Source: an uncultured Lachnospiraceae bacterium
GTDB lineage: Bacteria; Bacillota; Clostridia; Lachnospirales; Lachnospiraceae
Direction of reading: 5' to 3'
DNA: 34,720 bases
Assembly: GCA_902777355.1 (NCBI GenBank)
Contig: CACYTU010000055.1
Location: 1-34,720, forward strand
In this document: positions 15,100 through 23,354 of the stretch, piece after piece
Layout: every line of letters starts with the position of its first letter
How positions within the stretch are numbered: the stretch's first letter is position 1
Translations under genes and position numbers: made by a program
The notes under the pieces: model-generated
Told to the model about the DNA's origin: nothing
Databases searched by the model: none
Seen by the model: the letters and a program-made list of their open reading frames with translations, nothing else

Positions 15100-17247
15100 A
15101 TGAAGACCCGTACAAATCCTATTATCATCATCGTTTCCCTCGTTCTGGTGCTCTTTGCGGGTACCGCATTTATTCTTCTTCAAAAGAAAAATCCCAACGA
15201 TGAACGGGGCACCATCAGTGGAAACATCGTGGACGCAAAGAGTAATACACAGTTGAAAGGTGTCACTGTCACCGGTGTTGATAAGGACGGAGTCCGCTAT
15301 GTTCAGCATGAATACTGTGATACGACCGGAAGCGACGGCTATTTCAGCATGGAGCTGCCTCCCAACGAATACACATTGGAATTTGAAGCTGACGGCTATG
15401 AGCCTTTTTCATCCACCTCATCCTATGAGGTCAAAAAGAACAAGACACTGGAAATCCAGGAATCTTTCCGGATGTCTGCTCTCCCGCAGTCTTCTGCCAA
15501 CGGATCTACCGGAGCAACAGCATCCGCAAGCACTGCCCCCAATGGTACAGCCACTAATCCGGGCGCCATGGCTGCTGCAGGAACTCCCCAGACTTATCCT
15601 TCTTCGGCAAACCCGGCTTCTGCCACTACTCCCGTAGCACAGCAGACTTATCCTTCCGCTGCTCAGCAGCAGGCCCAGGCTCAGCAACAGGCTCAGGCTC
15701 AGCAGCAGGCTGAAGCCCAGAGACAGGCTCAGGCTCAGCAGCAGGCTGAGGCTCAGAAGAGAGCTCAGGCTCAGCAGCAGGCTGAAGCTCAGAAGAGAGC
15801 CCAGGCTCAGCAGCAGGCTGAAGCCCAGAAGAGAGCCCAGGCTCAGCAGCAGGCTGAAGCTAAGAAGAGGGCCGAAGCTCAGAAGCAGGCCGAAGCTAAG
15901 AAGAGGGCCGAAGCTCAGAAGCAGGCCGAAGCTAAGAAGAGGGCCGAAGCTCAGAAACAGGCCGAAGCTCAAAGGCAGGCCCAGACCCCCACAACCGCAG
16001 CAGATCAGGTTCGGCCCATTTCCTTCTCTTCGTCAAGCGGGATCGGTAAACAGTCGAACAACACACCTACTGGAAACAGTGGAAAAAAAGAGCTTTCTTC
16101 CCAGGAAATGTCCGGTAATGGCAATGCTTCCAGTACCACTTCACTGGATGAGAAAAACAATAACCATAACCAGAATAATGATAAAAATCCTATAAATCCG
16201 GATGGAGGCAAAACTAACAAGCAGCCTTACAAAAATACCGCCAACTCCGGTAACGGCAATACCGGCGACTCCGGTAACGGTAATACCGGCAGCTCCGGTA
16301 ACGGCAATACCGGCAACTCCGGCAACGGCAATACCGGCAGCTCCGGTAACGGCAATACCGGCAATTCCGGCAACGGCAATACCATAAACTCCGGCAACGG
16401 CAATACCGGCAGCTCCGGTAACGGCAATACCGGCAACTCCGGCAACGGCAATACCATAAACTCCGGCAACGGCAATACCGGCAACTCCGGTAACGACAAT
16501 ACCGGCGACTCCGGTAACGGCAATACCGGCGACTCCGGTAACGGCAATACCATAAACTCCGGCAACGGCAATACCGGCAACTCCGGTGACAGCGATACTG
16601 ACAACTCCGCTGACGGAAAGACTGAGATGAAGAAAACTCAGGATCAGGAAAACAAGGATCCGGAATACGATCAGGACGGCTACAATAAAGACGGCTTCAA
16701 CAAAGACGGTTATAACAAAGACGGATATAACAAAGACGGCTTCAACAAAGACGGTTATAACAAAGACGGCTACAACAAGGACGGTTACAACAAAGACGGC
16801 TTCAACAAAGACTACAACAAGGACGGTTACAACAAAGACGGCTTCAACAAAGACGGTTACAATAAGGACGGATATAAAAAGGACGGTTACAACAAGGACG
16901 GCTACAATAAAGACGGCTTCAACAAAGACGGCTATAACAAAGAAGGATATAACAAAGAAGGTTACAACAAGGACGGATATAACAAAGAAGGTTACGGCAA
17001 AGACGGTTATAACAAGGAAGGCTACGACAAAGAAGGCTACGACAGAAACGGCTTCAACAGAGAGGGCTTTGACAGAGAGGGATTCGACAGAGAGGGATTT
17101 GATCTCTTCGGTCTCAACAGAGATGGGCTCACCCGGGAAGATCTTGAACAGGACTACAGCGAAGACACAGATACTGAAGCATATGAAGAAAGCTTTGAAG
17201 AAGACGATTACACAGGAGATGTAGACGATACAGAGTACGACTTTTAA
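15100..17247 (+). CDS. Large exported or anchored protein built from three repeat types
   Basis: The product is 715 aa, starting after GGAAG. Residues 8-27 form a membrane anchor or uncleaved signal (PIIIIVSLVLVLFAGTAFI). Residues about 40-130 resemble a carboxypeptidase-regulatory-like beta-sandwich (GTISGNIVDAKSNTQLKGVT, then GYFSMELPPNEYTLEFEADGYEPF). Residues about 188-297 are Ala/Gln/Glu/Lys repeats (AEAQKRAQAQQQ), likely a long helix or coiled coil as in TolA. Residues about 383-500 are Gly/Asn/Ser/Thr repeats (SGNGNTG), probably flexible. Residues about 523-667 are some 30 pentapeptides of form [YF]-[ND]-[KR]-[DE]-G. An acidic tail closes the protein, with no sorting signal or C-terminal anchor. 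A stalk-like surface or wall-spanning role is plausible; no enzyme domain is present. The neighbours do not suggest a pathway. Confidence 0.85.
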   Translation: MKTRTNPIIIIVSLVLVLFAGTAFILLQKKNPNDERGTISGNIVDAKSNTQLKGVTVTGVDKDGVRYVQHEYCDTTGSDGYFSMELPPNEYTLEFEADGYEPFSSTSSYEVKKNKTLEIQESFRMSALPQSSANGSTGATASASTAPNGTATNPGAMAAAGTPQTYPSSANPASATTPVAQQTYPSAAQQQAQAQQQAQAQQQAEAQRQAQAQQQAEAQKRAQAQQQAEAQKRAQAQQQAEAQKRAQAQQQAEAKKRAEAQKQAEAKKRAEAQKQAEAKKRAEAQKQAEAQRQAQTPTTAADQVRPISFSSSSGIGKQSNNTPTGNSGKKELSSQEMSGNGNASSTTSLDEKNNNHNQNNDKNPINPDGGKTNKQPYKNTANSGNGNTGDSGNGNTGSSGNGNTGNSGNGNTGSSGNGNTGNSGNGNTINSGNGNTGSSGNGNTGNSGNGNTINSGNGNTGNSGNDNTGDSGNGNTGDSGNGNTINSGNGNTGNSGDSDTDNSADGKTEMKKTQDQENKDPEYDQDGYNKDGFNKDGYNKDGYNKDGFNKDGYNKDGYNKDGYNKDGFNKDYNKDGYNKDGFNKDGYNKDGYKKDGYNKDGYNKDGFNKDGYNKEGYNKEGYNKDGYNKEGYGKDGYNKEGYDKEGYDRNGFNREGFDREGFDREGFDLFGLNRDGLTREDLEQDYSEDTDTEAYEESFEEDDYTGDVDDTEYDF
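15661..15990 (+). repeat. Ala/Gln/Glu/Lys-coding tandem repeats
   Basis: Units such as GCTCAGCAGCAGGCTGAAGC recur, first encoding AQAQQQAEAQKR and then AEAKKRAEAQKQ. Periods of about 36 bp are visible. Divergence is low within each subgroup, suggesting recent expansion. Confidence 0.85.
16246..16600 (+). repeat. Gly/Asn-coding 18-bp tandem repeats
   Basis: Units of 18 bp (ACCGGCAACTCCGGTAAC type) encode TGNSGN and variants, including a periodic INSGNGN variant that marks higher-order units. Confidence 0.85.
16666..17100 (+). repeat. Pentapeptide-coding 15-bp tandem repeats
   Basis: Units of 15 bp (TACAACAAAGACGGC type) encode [YF]N[KR][DE]G about 29 times, grading to DREGF toward the end. 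Near 16810 one unit is in-frame deleted to FNKDYNKD, one codon short (the Gly codon is missing). Confidence 0.9.
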
Positions 17248-17403
17248 ATACCCGGGGCTGACGGCAGGCAGCAGCAAAGCTCAATAGCAACGCGAAACTT
17301 TGACTATGAGAGTTTTTTGACTGAGAGAGGGTTGGAAGCCCCGGACTTTGACAATAATAAGCTTTAGCTGCACAATGCCCTGCCTGTACCGTATAATGTC
17401 ACA

Positions 17404-17435
17404 AAAACACGCTCCCGGACGGGGCGTGTTTTTTT
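17404..17435 (+). terminator. Rho-independent terminator after the repeat-protein gene
   Basis: ACACGCTCC pairs with GGGGCGTGT (one mismatch), followed by a run of seven T ending at 17435. It lies about 160 nt after the stop at 17247. Confidence 0.85.
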
Positions 17436-17549
17436 GCGTGTTTTTCCACGAAAAACATCCAGAAACACCTTGAATTTCAGGCCGGCCTGTACAGAAGCCT
17501 TTTGTACTGCCTGCACTTGCTTTGTACTTGCTTTGTGGCGGTTTTCCTG

Positions 17550-17578
17550 TTGAACTGTACGAAAATTAGCATTATAAT
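17550..17578 (+). promoter_or_regulatory. Sigma-A promoter for livJ
   Basis: TTGAAC (17550-17555), a 17-bp spacer and TATAAT (17573-17578), giving a 5' leader of about 115 nt that contains the palindrome at 17627-17650. Confidence 0.85.
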
Positions 17579-17626
17579 ACATGTTATTGTTGCTTGATGA
17601 ACAGGATCTGTATTGTTCTTCATCGT

Positions 17627-17650
17627 GCAAGACCCGCGAGTGAGTCTTGG
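17627..17650. repeat. Dispersed 24-bp palindrome, copy 2 (in the livJ leader)
   Basis: GCAAGACCCGCGAGTGAGTC followed by TTGG; it differs from copy 1 at two positions, and CAAGAC/GTCTTG still pair. It sits between the livJ promoter and its ribosome binding site at 17684-17689. Confidence 0.75.
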
Positions 17651-17698
17651 ATTCATCATGCGGCAAGGTAAAGTCCATTTATCAGGAGGTAACAGTTT

Positions 17699-18889
17699 AT
17701 GAAAAAGTTTTGGAAAAAGGCTCTTGTAGTTGCTATGTCCGCAGGCATGGCAGTCTCTCTGGCAGCCTGTGGCGGTGGCGGCGCCGCAAAGGGCGGTGAC
17801 GGCTCGATCAAGATCGGCGGCAGCGGCCCTCTGACCGGTCCCGCGGCAGTCTACGGCAATGCCGTCAAGAACGCTGCCGAAATGGCAGTCGAAGAAGTAA
17901 ACGCAAAGGGCGGCGTCCAGTTCTCCCTGCAGTTTGAAGATGACAAACACGACGCTGAAGAAGCAGCTACTGCATATGGTACACTGAAAGACGGCGGCAT
18001 GCAGATCTCTCTGGCAACCGTCACATCCGCTCCCGGCGCGGCAGTCTCTCCTCTTTACCAGGAAGATCAGACTTTCGCGATCACTCCTTCAGGCTCCAGC
18101 CCCTCTGTCATTTATGCTGACGGCGAAGCCCAGACCGGTGCTTACGGCAACGTCTTCCAGATGTGCTTCTCCGATCCCAACCAGGGTTCCGGAAGTGCTT
18201 CCTATATCGCTGCACATCCCGACCTCGGTTCCAAGATCGCTGTCATCTACAAGAACGATGATCCCTATTCAAAGGGTATCTTCAATACATTCAAGGCTCA
18301 GGCAGCGTCTGACGGCCTCGAGATCGTCTATGAAGGCACCTTCAAGGGCGATGAGAGCGACTTCAGCGTACAGGTGGGCGACGCTCAGGCAGCAGGCGCT
18401 GATCTGCTCTTCCTTCCCATCTACTACACTCCCGCTTCCCAGATCCTGACACAGGCCAACAAGGTAGGTTATACTCCTACATTCTTCGGTGTTGACGGCA
18501 TGGACGGCATCCTTGACCTGGAAGGTTTCGACACTTCCCTCGCTGAGGGCGTCTATCTGCTGACTCCTTTCGTGGCAAACGCGGATGACGAGCAGACCAA
18601 GACTTTCGTCGAGAACTATAAGGCAAAATACAACGGCGAAGTTCCCAACCAGTTCGCGGCAGACGCTTATGACTGCATCTACGCTCTGGCCCAGGCCTGC
18701 GAGGCAGCCGGAATTACTTCCGACATGAGCAACGCGGACATCTGCGCCAAGATGGTCGAGCAGTTCACTTCCATGACATTCAACGGCCTGACCGGCTCTG
18801 ACATGACATGGAACCAGAACGGCGAAGTCACCAAGGCTCCCAAGGCTATGATCATCCAGAACGGCGAGTATGTTCCCGCAGCGGAATAA
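17699..18889 (+). CDS. livJ: Branched-chain amino acid ABC transporter, substrate-binding lipoprotein
   Basis: The product is 396 aa, with AGGAGG nine nt before the ATG. The signal peptide ends in the lipobox LAAC with Cys24, followed by a glycine linker. The mature part has the periplasmic-binding type 1 fold of the Leu/Ile/Val family: IKIGGSGPLTGPAAVYGNAVKNAAEMAVEEVNAKGG at the start (GPLTG is the ligand-binding region), AVIYKNDDPYSKGIFNTF in the hinge, and DLLFLPIYYTPA. It captures branched-chain or related amino acids outside the membrane and delivers them to LivH/LivM. It has its own promoter and terminator, so it can be made in excess over the permease, as is common for binding proteins. 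Confidence 0.93.
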   Translation: MKKFWKKALVVAMSAGMAVSLAACGGGGAAKGGDGSIKIGGSGPLTGPAAVYGNAVKNAAEMAVEEVNAKGGVQFSLQFEDDKHDAEEAATAYGTLKDGGMQISLATVTSAPGAAVSPLYQEDQTFAITPSGSSPSVIYADGEAQTGAYGNVFQMCFSDPNQGSGSASYIAAHPDLGSKIAVIYKNDDPYSKGIFNTFKAQAASDGLEIVYEGTFKGDESDFSVQVGDAQAAGADLLFLPIYYTPASQILTQANKVGYTPTFFGVDGMDGILDLEGFDTSLAEGVYLLTPFVANADDEQTKTFVENYKAKYNGEVPNQFAADAYDCIYALAQACEAAGITSDMSNADICAKMVEQFTSMTFNGLTGSDMTWNQNGEVTKAPKAMIIQNGEYVPAAE

Positions 18890-18930
18890 TATTGGGTGAC
18901 ACCACAGTATCAACTGATACAACTCTGCGA

Positions 18931-18977
18931 TTTACAAACCTGTAAATTACAAACCTGTAAATTACAAATCTGTAAAT
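18931..18977. repeat. Three tandem 15-bp palindromic units after livJ
   Basis: TTACAAACCTGTAAA twice and TTACAAATCTGTAAA once, each with TTTACA/TGTAAA-type arms, between the livJ stop and its terminator. Confidence 0.8.
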
Positions 18978-18984
18978 AATCAGG

Positions 18985-19026
18985 ACCTCCCGGTTTCTCT
19001 GATGAGACCGGGAGGTTTTTATCTTT
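18985..19026 (+). terminator. Rho-independent terminator of livJ
   Basis: CCTCCCGGT (18986-18994) pairs with ACCGGGAGG (19007-19015), followed by TTTTTATCTTTTTT. Confidence 0.9.
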
Positions 19027-19157
19027 TTTGACACTTTTCGACATCGCCCATGTCATGATTGTTTCACAATGCTCCCGACATTGCGCGAGGTTGCGCGAAC
19101 AGAAAAAACGCCGGTCCGCCGAAGCAGTGGTGCACAAAAGACACACTGTTTTCAGCA

Positions 19158-19217
19158 GGGCCTGAACTGTAAGGCCCGGAGGACGCGGGCGCAGAGGACA
19201 GGGGCCTTATTTTTTTT
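19158..19217 (+). promoter_or_regulatory. Terminator-like hairpin with a competing upstream pairing
   Basis: AAGGCCC (19171-19177) can pair with GGGCCTT (19202-19208), followed by ATTTTTTTT. The same AGGCCC can instead pair with GGGCCT at 19158-19163. The alternatives exclude one another, as in an attenuator. Any attenuator action here would need transcription from upstream of 19158. Confidence 0.5.
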
Positions 19218-19246
19218 CGTTTGTGTTTTTCCATGCGGATAATACG

Positions 19247-19255
19247 TGGTATAAT
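19247..19255 (+). promoter_or_regulatory. Extended -10 promoter for livHMGF
   Basis: TGGTATAAT, with no strong -35 at the proper distance. A start near 19262 would give a leader of about 270 nt. That leader holds CTGTGCAG (near 19271) facing CTGCTGCACAG (near 19324), which can pair. No T-box consensus or known riboswitch is visible. Confidence 0.6.
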
Positions 19256-19533
19256 ATTGCCTAATTGAATCTGTGCAGATTTGTGCCTGTGACCTGTTTT
19301 TGAAAAAACACATGATGAAACACCTGCTGCACAGCGCCCCTCGCCCCCCGCGCCCCCCGCAGGAGACGAGGCAGTCTGCAAGCCGCATCTGTGCACATCC
19401 TGATCTGCCGTTTCCGCACAGGTTATTTCATTTAAGGCTTATATATTTGATACACGTACCATTGTAAAAAAAATATATAAGAAAATATAAAGGGAACTTG
19501 TCAACAAAATCCGGAAGGGGGAACTTTGAAACA

Positions 19534-20409
19534 ATGAGATTTCTATCCAACCTCGTAAACGGCCTGGGACTGGGAAGCGTCTACGCAATTATCGCTCTCG
19601 GTTACACCATGGTCTACGGCATCGCCAAGATGCTGAACTTCGCGCACGGCGACGTAATCATGGTCGGCGCCTACGCGGCTTTTTTCGCACTGACAAAATT
19701 TAACCTGCCACTGATCCCCGGTATACTCGCGGCAATCTTATGCTGCACGGTTCTGGGCGTCGTCGTTGAACGTCTGGCATATAAGCCTCTCCGGCAGGCT
19801 TCAAGCCTTTCCGTTCTGATCACGGCAATCGGTGTCAGTTATTTTCTGCAGAACGGGGCACAGCTGCTCTGGACCGCATCTCCCAAGATGTTCCCCGCTG
19901 TCATGTCCGGCGGCGCTCTCCAGTTCGGCGATCTTTCCATCAGCTATATCACCCTGATCACCATCGCGACCTGCCTGGTCGTCATGGTATGTCTTACTCT
20001 GTTTATCAACAAAACCAAGACCGGAAGCGCCATGCGGGCCTGCTCCGAGGATAAGGACGCCGCAAGGCTCATGGGTATCAATGTCAACCAGATCATCTCC
20101 CTCACGTTCGCGATCGGCTCGGGTCTGGCGGCGGTCGCGGCGGTGCTCCTGTGCGCCAACTATCCGACCATCACTCCCACGCTGGGTTCCATGCCTGGAA
20201 TCAAAGCCTTCACGGCCGCGGTTTTCGGCGGAATCGGCTCCATCCCCGGCGCCTTGCTCGGCGGACTTCTTCTGGGAATGATCGAAATTCTCTCCAAAGC
20301 CTATATTTCCACACAGCTGTCGGATGTCATTGTATTCGGCGTGCTGATCGTCATCCTTCTGGTGAAGCCCGCGGGACTTCTCGGAAAGAATGTACGCGAA
20401 AAAGTATAA
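19534..20409 (+). CDS. livH: Branched-chain amino acid ABC transporter permease LivH
   Basis: The product is 291 aa from the ATG at 19534 (GGGGGA upstream); a possible TTG start at 19498 adds a non-conserved N-terminus. It has about eight membrane segments. The family motifs GLGLGSVYAIIALGYTMVYGI and NFAHGDVIMVGAY mark the N-terminal half, and FTAAVFGGIGSIPGALLGG carries the EAA-like loop that contacts the ATPases. It forms the transmembrane channel together with LivM. It is the first gene of the plus-strand unit livH-livM-livG-livF, with 18 nt to livM. Confidence 0.95.
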   Translation: MRFLSNLVNGLGLGSVYAIIALGYTMVYGIAKMLNFAHGDVIMVGAYAAFFALTKFNLPLIPGILAAILCCTVLGVVVERLAYKPLRQASSLSVLITAIGVSYFLQNGAQLLWTASPKMFPAVMSGGALQFGDLSISYITLITIATCLVVMVCLTLFINKTKTGSAMRACSEDKDAARLMGINVNQIISLTFAIGSGLAAVAAVLLCANYPTITPTLGSMPGIKAFTAAVFGGIGSIPGALLGGLLLGMIEILSKAYISTQLSDVIVFGVLIVILLVKPAGLLGKNVREKV

Positions 20410-20427
20410 GCGGAAGGGAGTTCAATC

Positions 20428-21495
20428 ATGAAAGAAAACAAAGGTATTTTCGGTGTCCTTCTGGACAAGCGGCACCGGTCAAGGACTATTTCATATACAA
20501 TGGTGATCGTCGCTTATATTGTGCTTGAAGCCATGCGCATGAGCGGCAATCTGTCCAGTCTTTTTACGGGCCTTCTGGTACCCGCCACCTGTTATCTTGT
20601 GGCCGCGATCGGCCTGAATCTGAATGTCGGATTCTCCGGCGAGCTCAATCTGGGCCAGGCGGGCTTCATGGCCGTGGGCGCCTTCTCGGGCGTCTGCGTC
20701 TCGGGCCTTCTGGCAGCAAGCGTTCCTCCGGTCCTGCGGCTGATACTGGCCATCATCATCGGAATGCTGCTCACTGCCCTGGTGGGCTTCCTCATCGGAA
20801 TCCCTGTTCTGAAGCTTCAGGGCGACTATCTGGCAATCGTCACACTGGCCTTCGGCCAGATCGTCATGAACCTGATCATGAATCTGTACGTCGCATTCGA
20901 CAGCACAGGTGTCAAGGTGAGTTTCGTAGATGCCAAATTTGAACTGGGCGAGGGAGGCAAGTTCCTGATCAATGGTCCCATGGGCGCCACCGGAACAGAG
21001 CGTATCGCCAACTTCACAGCGGGGACCCTGCTGGTGCTGTTCGCGCTGGTCGTTGTCTACAACCTGATTTACTCCAGAAACGGGCGCGCGATCATGGCCG
21101 CCCGCGACAACAGAATCGCGGCGGAATCGATCGGCATCAATATCGCCAATACCAAGATGATGGCCTTTGTCATCTCCGCCTCCCTGGCCGGAGGCGCGGG
21201 TGCTCTCTACGGCCTCAACTATTCCACCATGGTCGCCAGCAAATTCGACTATAACACCTCGATCCTGATTCTGGTCTATGTCGTACTGGGCGGGCTCGGC
21301 AATATTAACGGCACACTGATCTCGACAGTCGTACTCTTCCTTCTGCCGCAGCTTCTGCGCGGGCTGCAGGACTACCGCATGCTGATCTACGCGGTCATCC
21401 TCATCCTGATCATGCTCATCACAAACAATGAAGCAATGAAGACCAGGATGGGAGCCTTCCGAAGGAAAAAGAGTAAAGTAAAAAATCCCGAATGA
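20428..21495 (+). CDS. livM: Branched-chain amino acid ABC transporter permease LivM
   Basis: The product is 355 aa, about nine to ten membrane segments, with AAGGGAG before the start. Family segments are GLNLNVGFSGELNLGQAGFM near residue 65, GDYLAIVTLAFGQI (about 132-145), and RAIMAARDNRIAAESIGIN, the cytoplasmic coupling loop. VVLGGLGNINGTLI follows in the last third. It pairs with LivH to form the membrane channel. The stop is 12 nt before the livG start, so the genes are co-transcribed and likely co-translated. Confidence 0.95.
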   Translation: MKENKGIFGVLLDKRHRSRTISYTMVIVAYIVLEAMRMSGNLSSLFTGLLVPATCYLVAAIGLNLNVGFSGELNLGQAGFMAVGAFSGVCVSGLLAASVPPVLRLILAIIIGMLLTALVGFLIGIPVLKLQGDYLAIVTLAFGQIVMNLIMNLYVAFDSTGVKVSFVDAKFELGEGGKFLINGPMGATGTERIANFTAGTLLVLFALVVVYNLIYSRNGRAIMAARDNRIAAESIGINIANTKMMAFVISASLAGGAGALYGLNYSTMVASKFDYNTSILILVYVVLGGLGNINGTLISTVVLFLLPQLLRGLQDYRMLIYAVILILIMLITNNEAMKTRMGAFRRKKSKVKNPE

Positions 21496-21507
21496 TGAGA
21501 GGTGGTT

Positions 21508-22281
21508 ATGAACGAGAATAAGACTCCCGTTTTGGAGACAAAAGAACTGGGAATTGATTTCGGAGGTCTGACCGCGGTCAACGATCTGGATCTCTCAATC
21601 TACGATGAAGAAATCGTGGGGCTGATCGGTCCCAACGGAGCAGGCAAGACAACCGTTTTCAACCTGCTGACCAAAGTATATACCCCCACCAGGGGACAGA
21701 TTATTTTTGACGGAAAAGACACGGCGGGCAAAACCGTCGTCGACATCAACAAGGCCGGCATTGCCCGTACCTTCCAGAATATCCGTCTTTTCGACAACAT
21801 GACCGTGCTCGACAACGTCCGCACAGCCTATCACAACAACATTAAGTACTCGCCGGTTTCCGCAGTCTTCCGCCTTCCCTCATATTACGCAAAAGAGCGC
21901 GAGATCGAAGGCAAGTCCAGGGAACTCCTGGAGATCATGGAACTGGGGGAATACGCGGAAGTCACAGCCGGGAATCTTCCCTACGGCGCTCAGAGGCGCC
22001 TTGAGATCGCCCGCGCCATGGCGACAGAGCCCAAGCTCCTTCTGCTGGACGAGCCTGCCGCCGGCATGAACCCGCAGGAGACAGACGACCTCATGCGGAT
22101 GATCCGATTCGTGCGGGATCACTTCAAAATCGCTGTCCTCCTCATCGAGCACGACATGCAGCTGGTCATGGGAATCTGCGAGCGCATCTACGTGCTCAAC
22201 TACGGCATGCTGCTGGCACAGGGACTGCCCGCCGAGATCCAGGCCAACCCCGAAGTCATCAAGGCCTACCTGGGCGACTGA
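21508..22281 (+). CDS. livG: Branched-chain amino acid ABC transporter ATP-binding protein LivG
   Basis: The product is 257 aa from the ATG at 21508 (GAGAGG upstream). Walker A is GPNGAGKT, and the LivG-typical insert GIARTFQNIRLFDNMTVLDNV follows. The signature motif is degenerate (NLPYGAQRRLEIARAMA, with YGAQ in place of SGGQ), as is usual for LivG. Walker B is LLLLDEPAAGMNP, with the switch His in LLIEHDM. It hydrolyses ATP to drive transport. A gap of 190 nt separates it from livF, larger than usual in liv operons. Confidence 0.95.
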   Translation: MNENKTPVLETKELGIDFGGLTAVNDLDLSIYDEEIVGLIGPNGAGKTTVFNLLTKVYTPTRGQIIFDGKDTAGKTVVDINKAGIARTFQNIRLFDNMTVLDNVRTAYHNNIKYSPVSAVFRLPSYYAKEREIEGKSRELLEIMELGEYAEVTAGNLPYGAQRRLEIARAMATEPKLLLLDEPAAGMNPQETDDLMRMIRFVRDHFKIAVLLIEHDMQLVMGICERIYVLNYGMLLAQGLPAEIQANPEVIKAYLGD

Positions 22282-22471
22282 TTCCTCCGTAACCTGGAGG
22301 CAGAAGTGACAGAGGCCGTCGCAGTACTGTTTCATACCGGTCCGTACAGTAAGTACAATCAGTACAGATAGATCTTCAAGAGTCTTGTACCGTAACCGGA
22401 AGCCCTGTCACAAAGAAAAAAGAATTGCAAAAACTCTTGCGGCTGCCCTGCGGGCAGCGAGAAAGGTTATT

Positions 22472-23176
22472 ATGCTCACAGTAGAGAATTTAAAAGTCAG
22501 ATACGGCATGATCGAGGCGATCAAGGGAATCTCCTTTGAAGTCCGGGACGGAGAGATCGTGACCCTGATCGGCGCCAACGGAGCGGGTAAGACCACGACC
22601 ATGCATGCGATTTCCGGCCTCATCAAGGCAGCGGAAGGCAGTATTACCCTGGACGGAAAAGAACTTACCAGGATACCTGCACACAAGATCGTCAATCTGG
22701 GCCTCGCACAGGTTCCGGAGGGACGCCGCGTGTTCGCCCAGCAGACTGTGGAGGAGAACCTCATTCTGGGGGCTTATCTTCGCAAAGATCAGGGCGAAAT
22801 CGCCAAGGATATTCAGGATGTCTATCAGACATTCCCCCGTCTCGGCGAGAGACACACTCAGCTTGCGGGAACTCTTTCGGGCGGTGAACAGCAGATGCTG
22901 GCAATGGGCCGTGCCCTGATGGCCAAGCCCTCCATCCTGCTGCTCGATGAGCCCTCCATGGGACTCTCCCCCCTGCTGGTTTCAGAAATCTTCCAGATCA
23001 TCGAGGAGATCAACAGGAAAGGCACTACCATCCTGCTCGTGGAGCAGAACGCCAAGCGGGCCCTCTCGATTGCGGACCGCGCCTACGTTCTCGAGACCGG
23101 CCGGATCACACTGACCGGCACCGGCGATGAACTCGCCCGCGACGAGCGCGTGCGCAAGGCTTACCTGGGCGGCTGA
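22472..23176 (+). CDS. livF: Branched-chain amino acid ABC transporter ATP-binding protein LivF
   Basis: The product is 234 aa from the ATG at 22472, which has GAAAGG upstream and matches the family start (MLTVENLKVRYGMIEAIKGI). An upstream in-frame start at 22385 adds 29 basic residues not seen in LivF. Walker A is GANGAGKTT, the signature LSGGEQQMLAMGRALM, and Walker B ILLLDEPSMGLSP, with the switch His position occupied by LVEQNA, as normal in LivF. It is the second ATPase of the importer. The upstream gap 22282-22471 includes a hairpin GCTGCC/GGGCAGC just before the ribosome binding site. The last 11 codons and the sequence after the stop are duplicated downstream. Confidence 0.95.
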   Translation: MLTVENLKVRYGMIEAIKGISFEVRDGEIVTLIGANGAGKTTTMHAISGLIKAAEGSITLDGKELTRIPAHKIVNLGLAQVPEGRRVFAQQTVEENLILGAYLRKDQGEIAKDIQDVYQTFPRLGERHTQLAGTLSGGEQQMLAMGRALMAKPSILLLDEPSMGLSPLLVSEIFQIIEEINRKGTTILLVEQNAKRALSIADRAYVLETGRITLTGTGDELARDERVRKAYLGG

Positions 23177-23243
23177 TTTTGCCGCTTCCGACTGAAGGGA
23201 GCGCGTGCGCAAGGCTTACCCGGGCGGCTGATTTTGCCGCTTC
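23144..23243 (+). repeat. Tandem duplication of the 3' end of livF
   Basis: A 45-bp segment at 23144-23188 (last codons of livF, stop and 3' flank) recurs at 23199-23243, period 55 bp, with one difference. Both copies include GGCGGCTGATTTTGCCGC, a hairpin with the stop codon in its loop. Confidence 0.9.
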
Positions 23244-23354
23244 AGCCTGCGGCGATATTTGAATTTTTACTCATTGCAAAAACATTTCTTTACAGAAGAT
23301 CTTTTTTGCGTAAAACCTGTTTTAACTGTTTAAAAACTGCAATAGGAGGGCATT

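Noticed and set aside
16141-17277. A 378-residue open frame on the minus strand across the repeat region
   Set aside because: It is the mirror of the in-frame repeats of the plus-strand gene, made of Val/Ala/Ile repeats with no ribosome binding site or start context.
17348-17397. TTGACA and TATAAT before the terminator at 17404 as a small-RNA promoter
   Set aside because: The two boxes are 38 bp apart, which is too far for a sigma-A promoter.
19262-19533. T-box leader before livH
   Set aside because: No AGGGTGGAACCGCG-type T-box sequence or specifier loop is visible.
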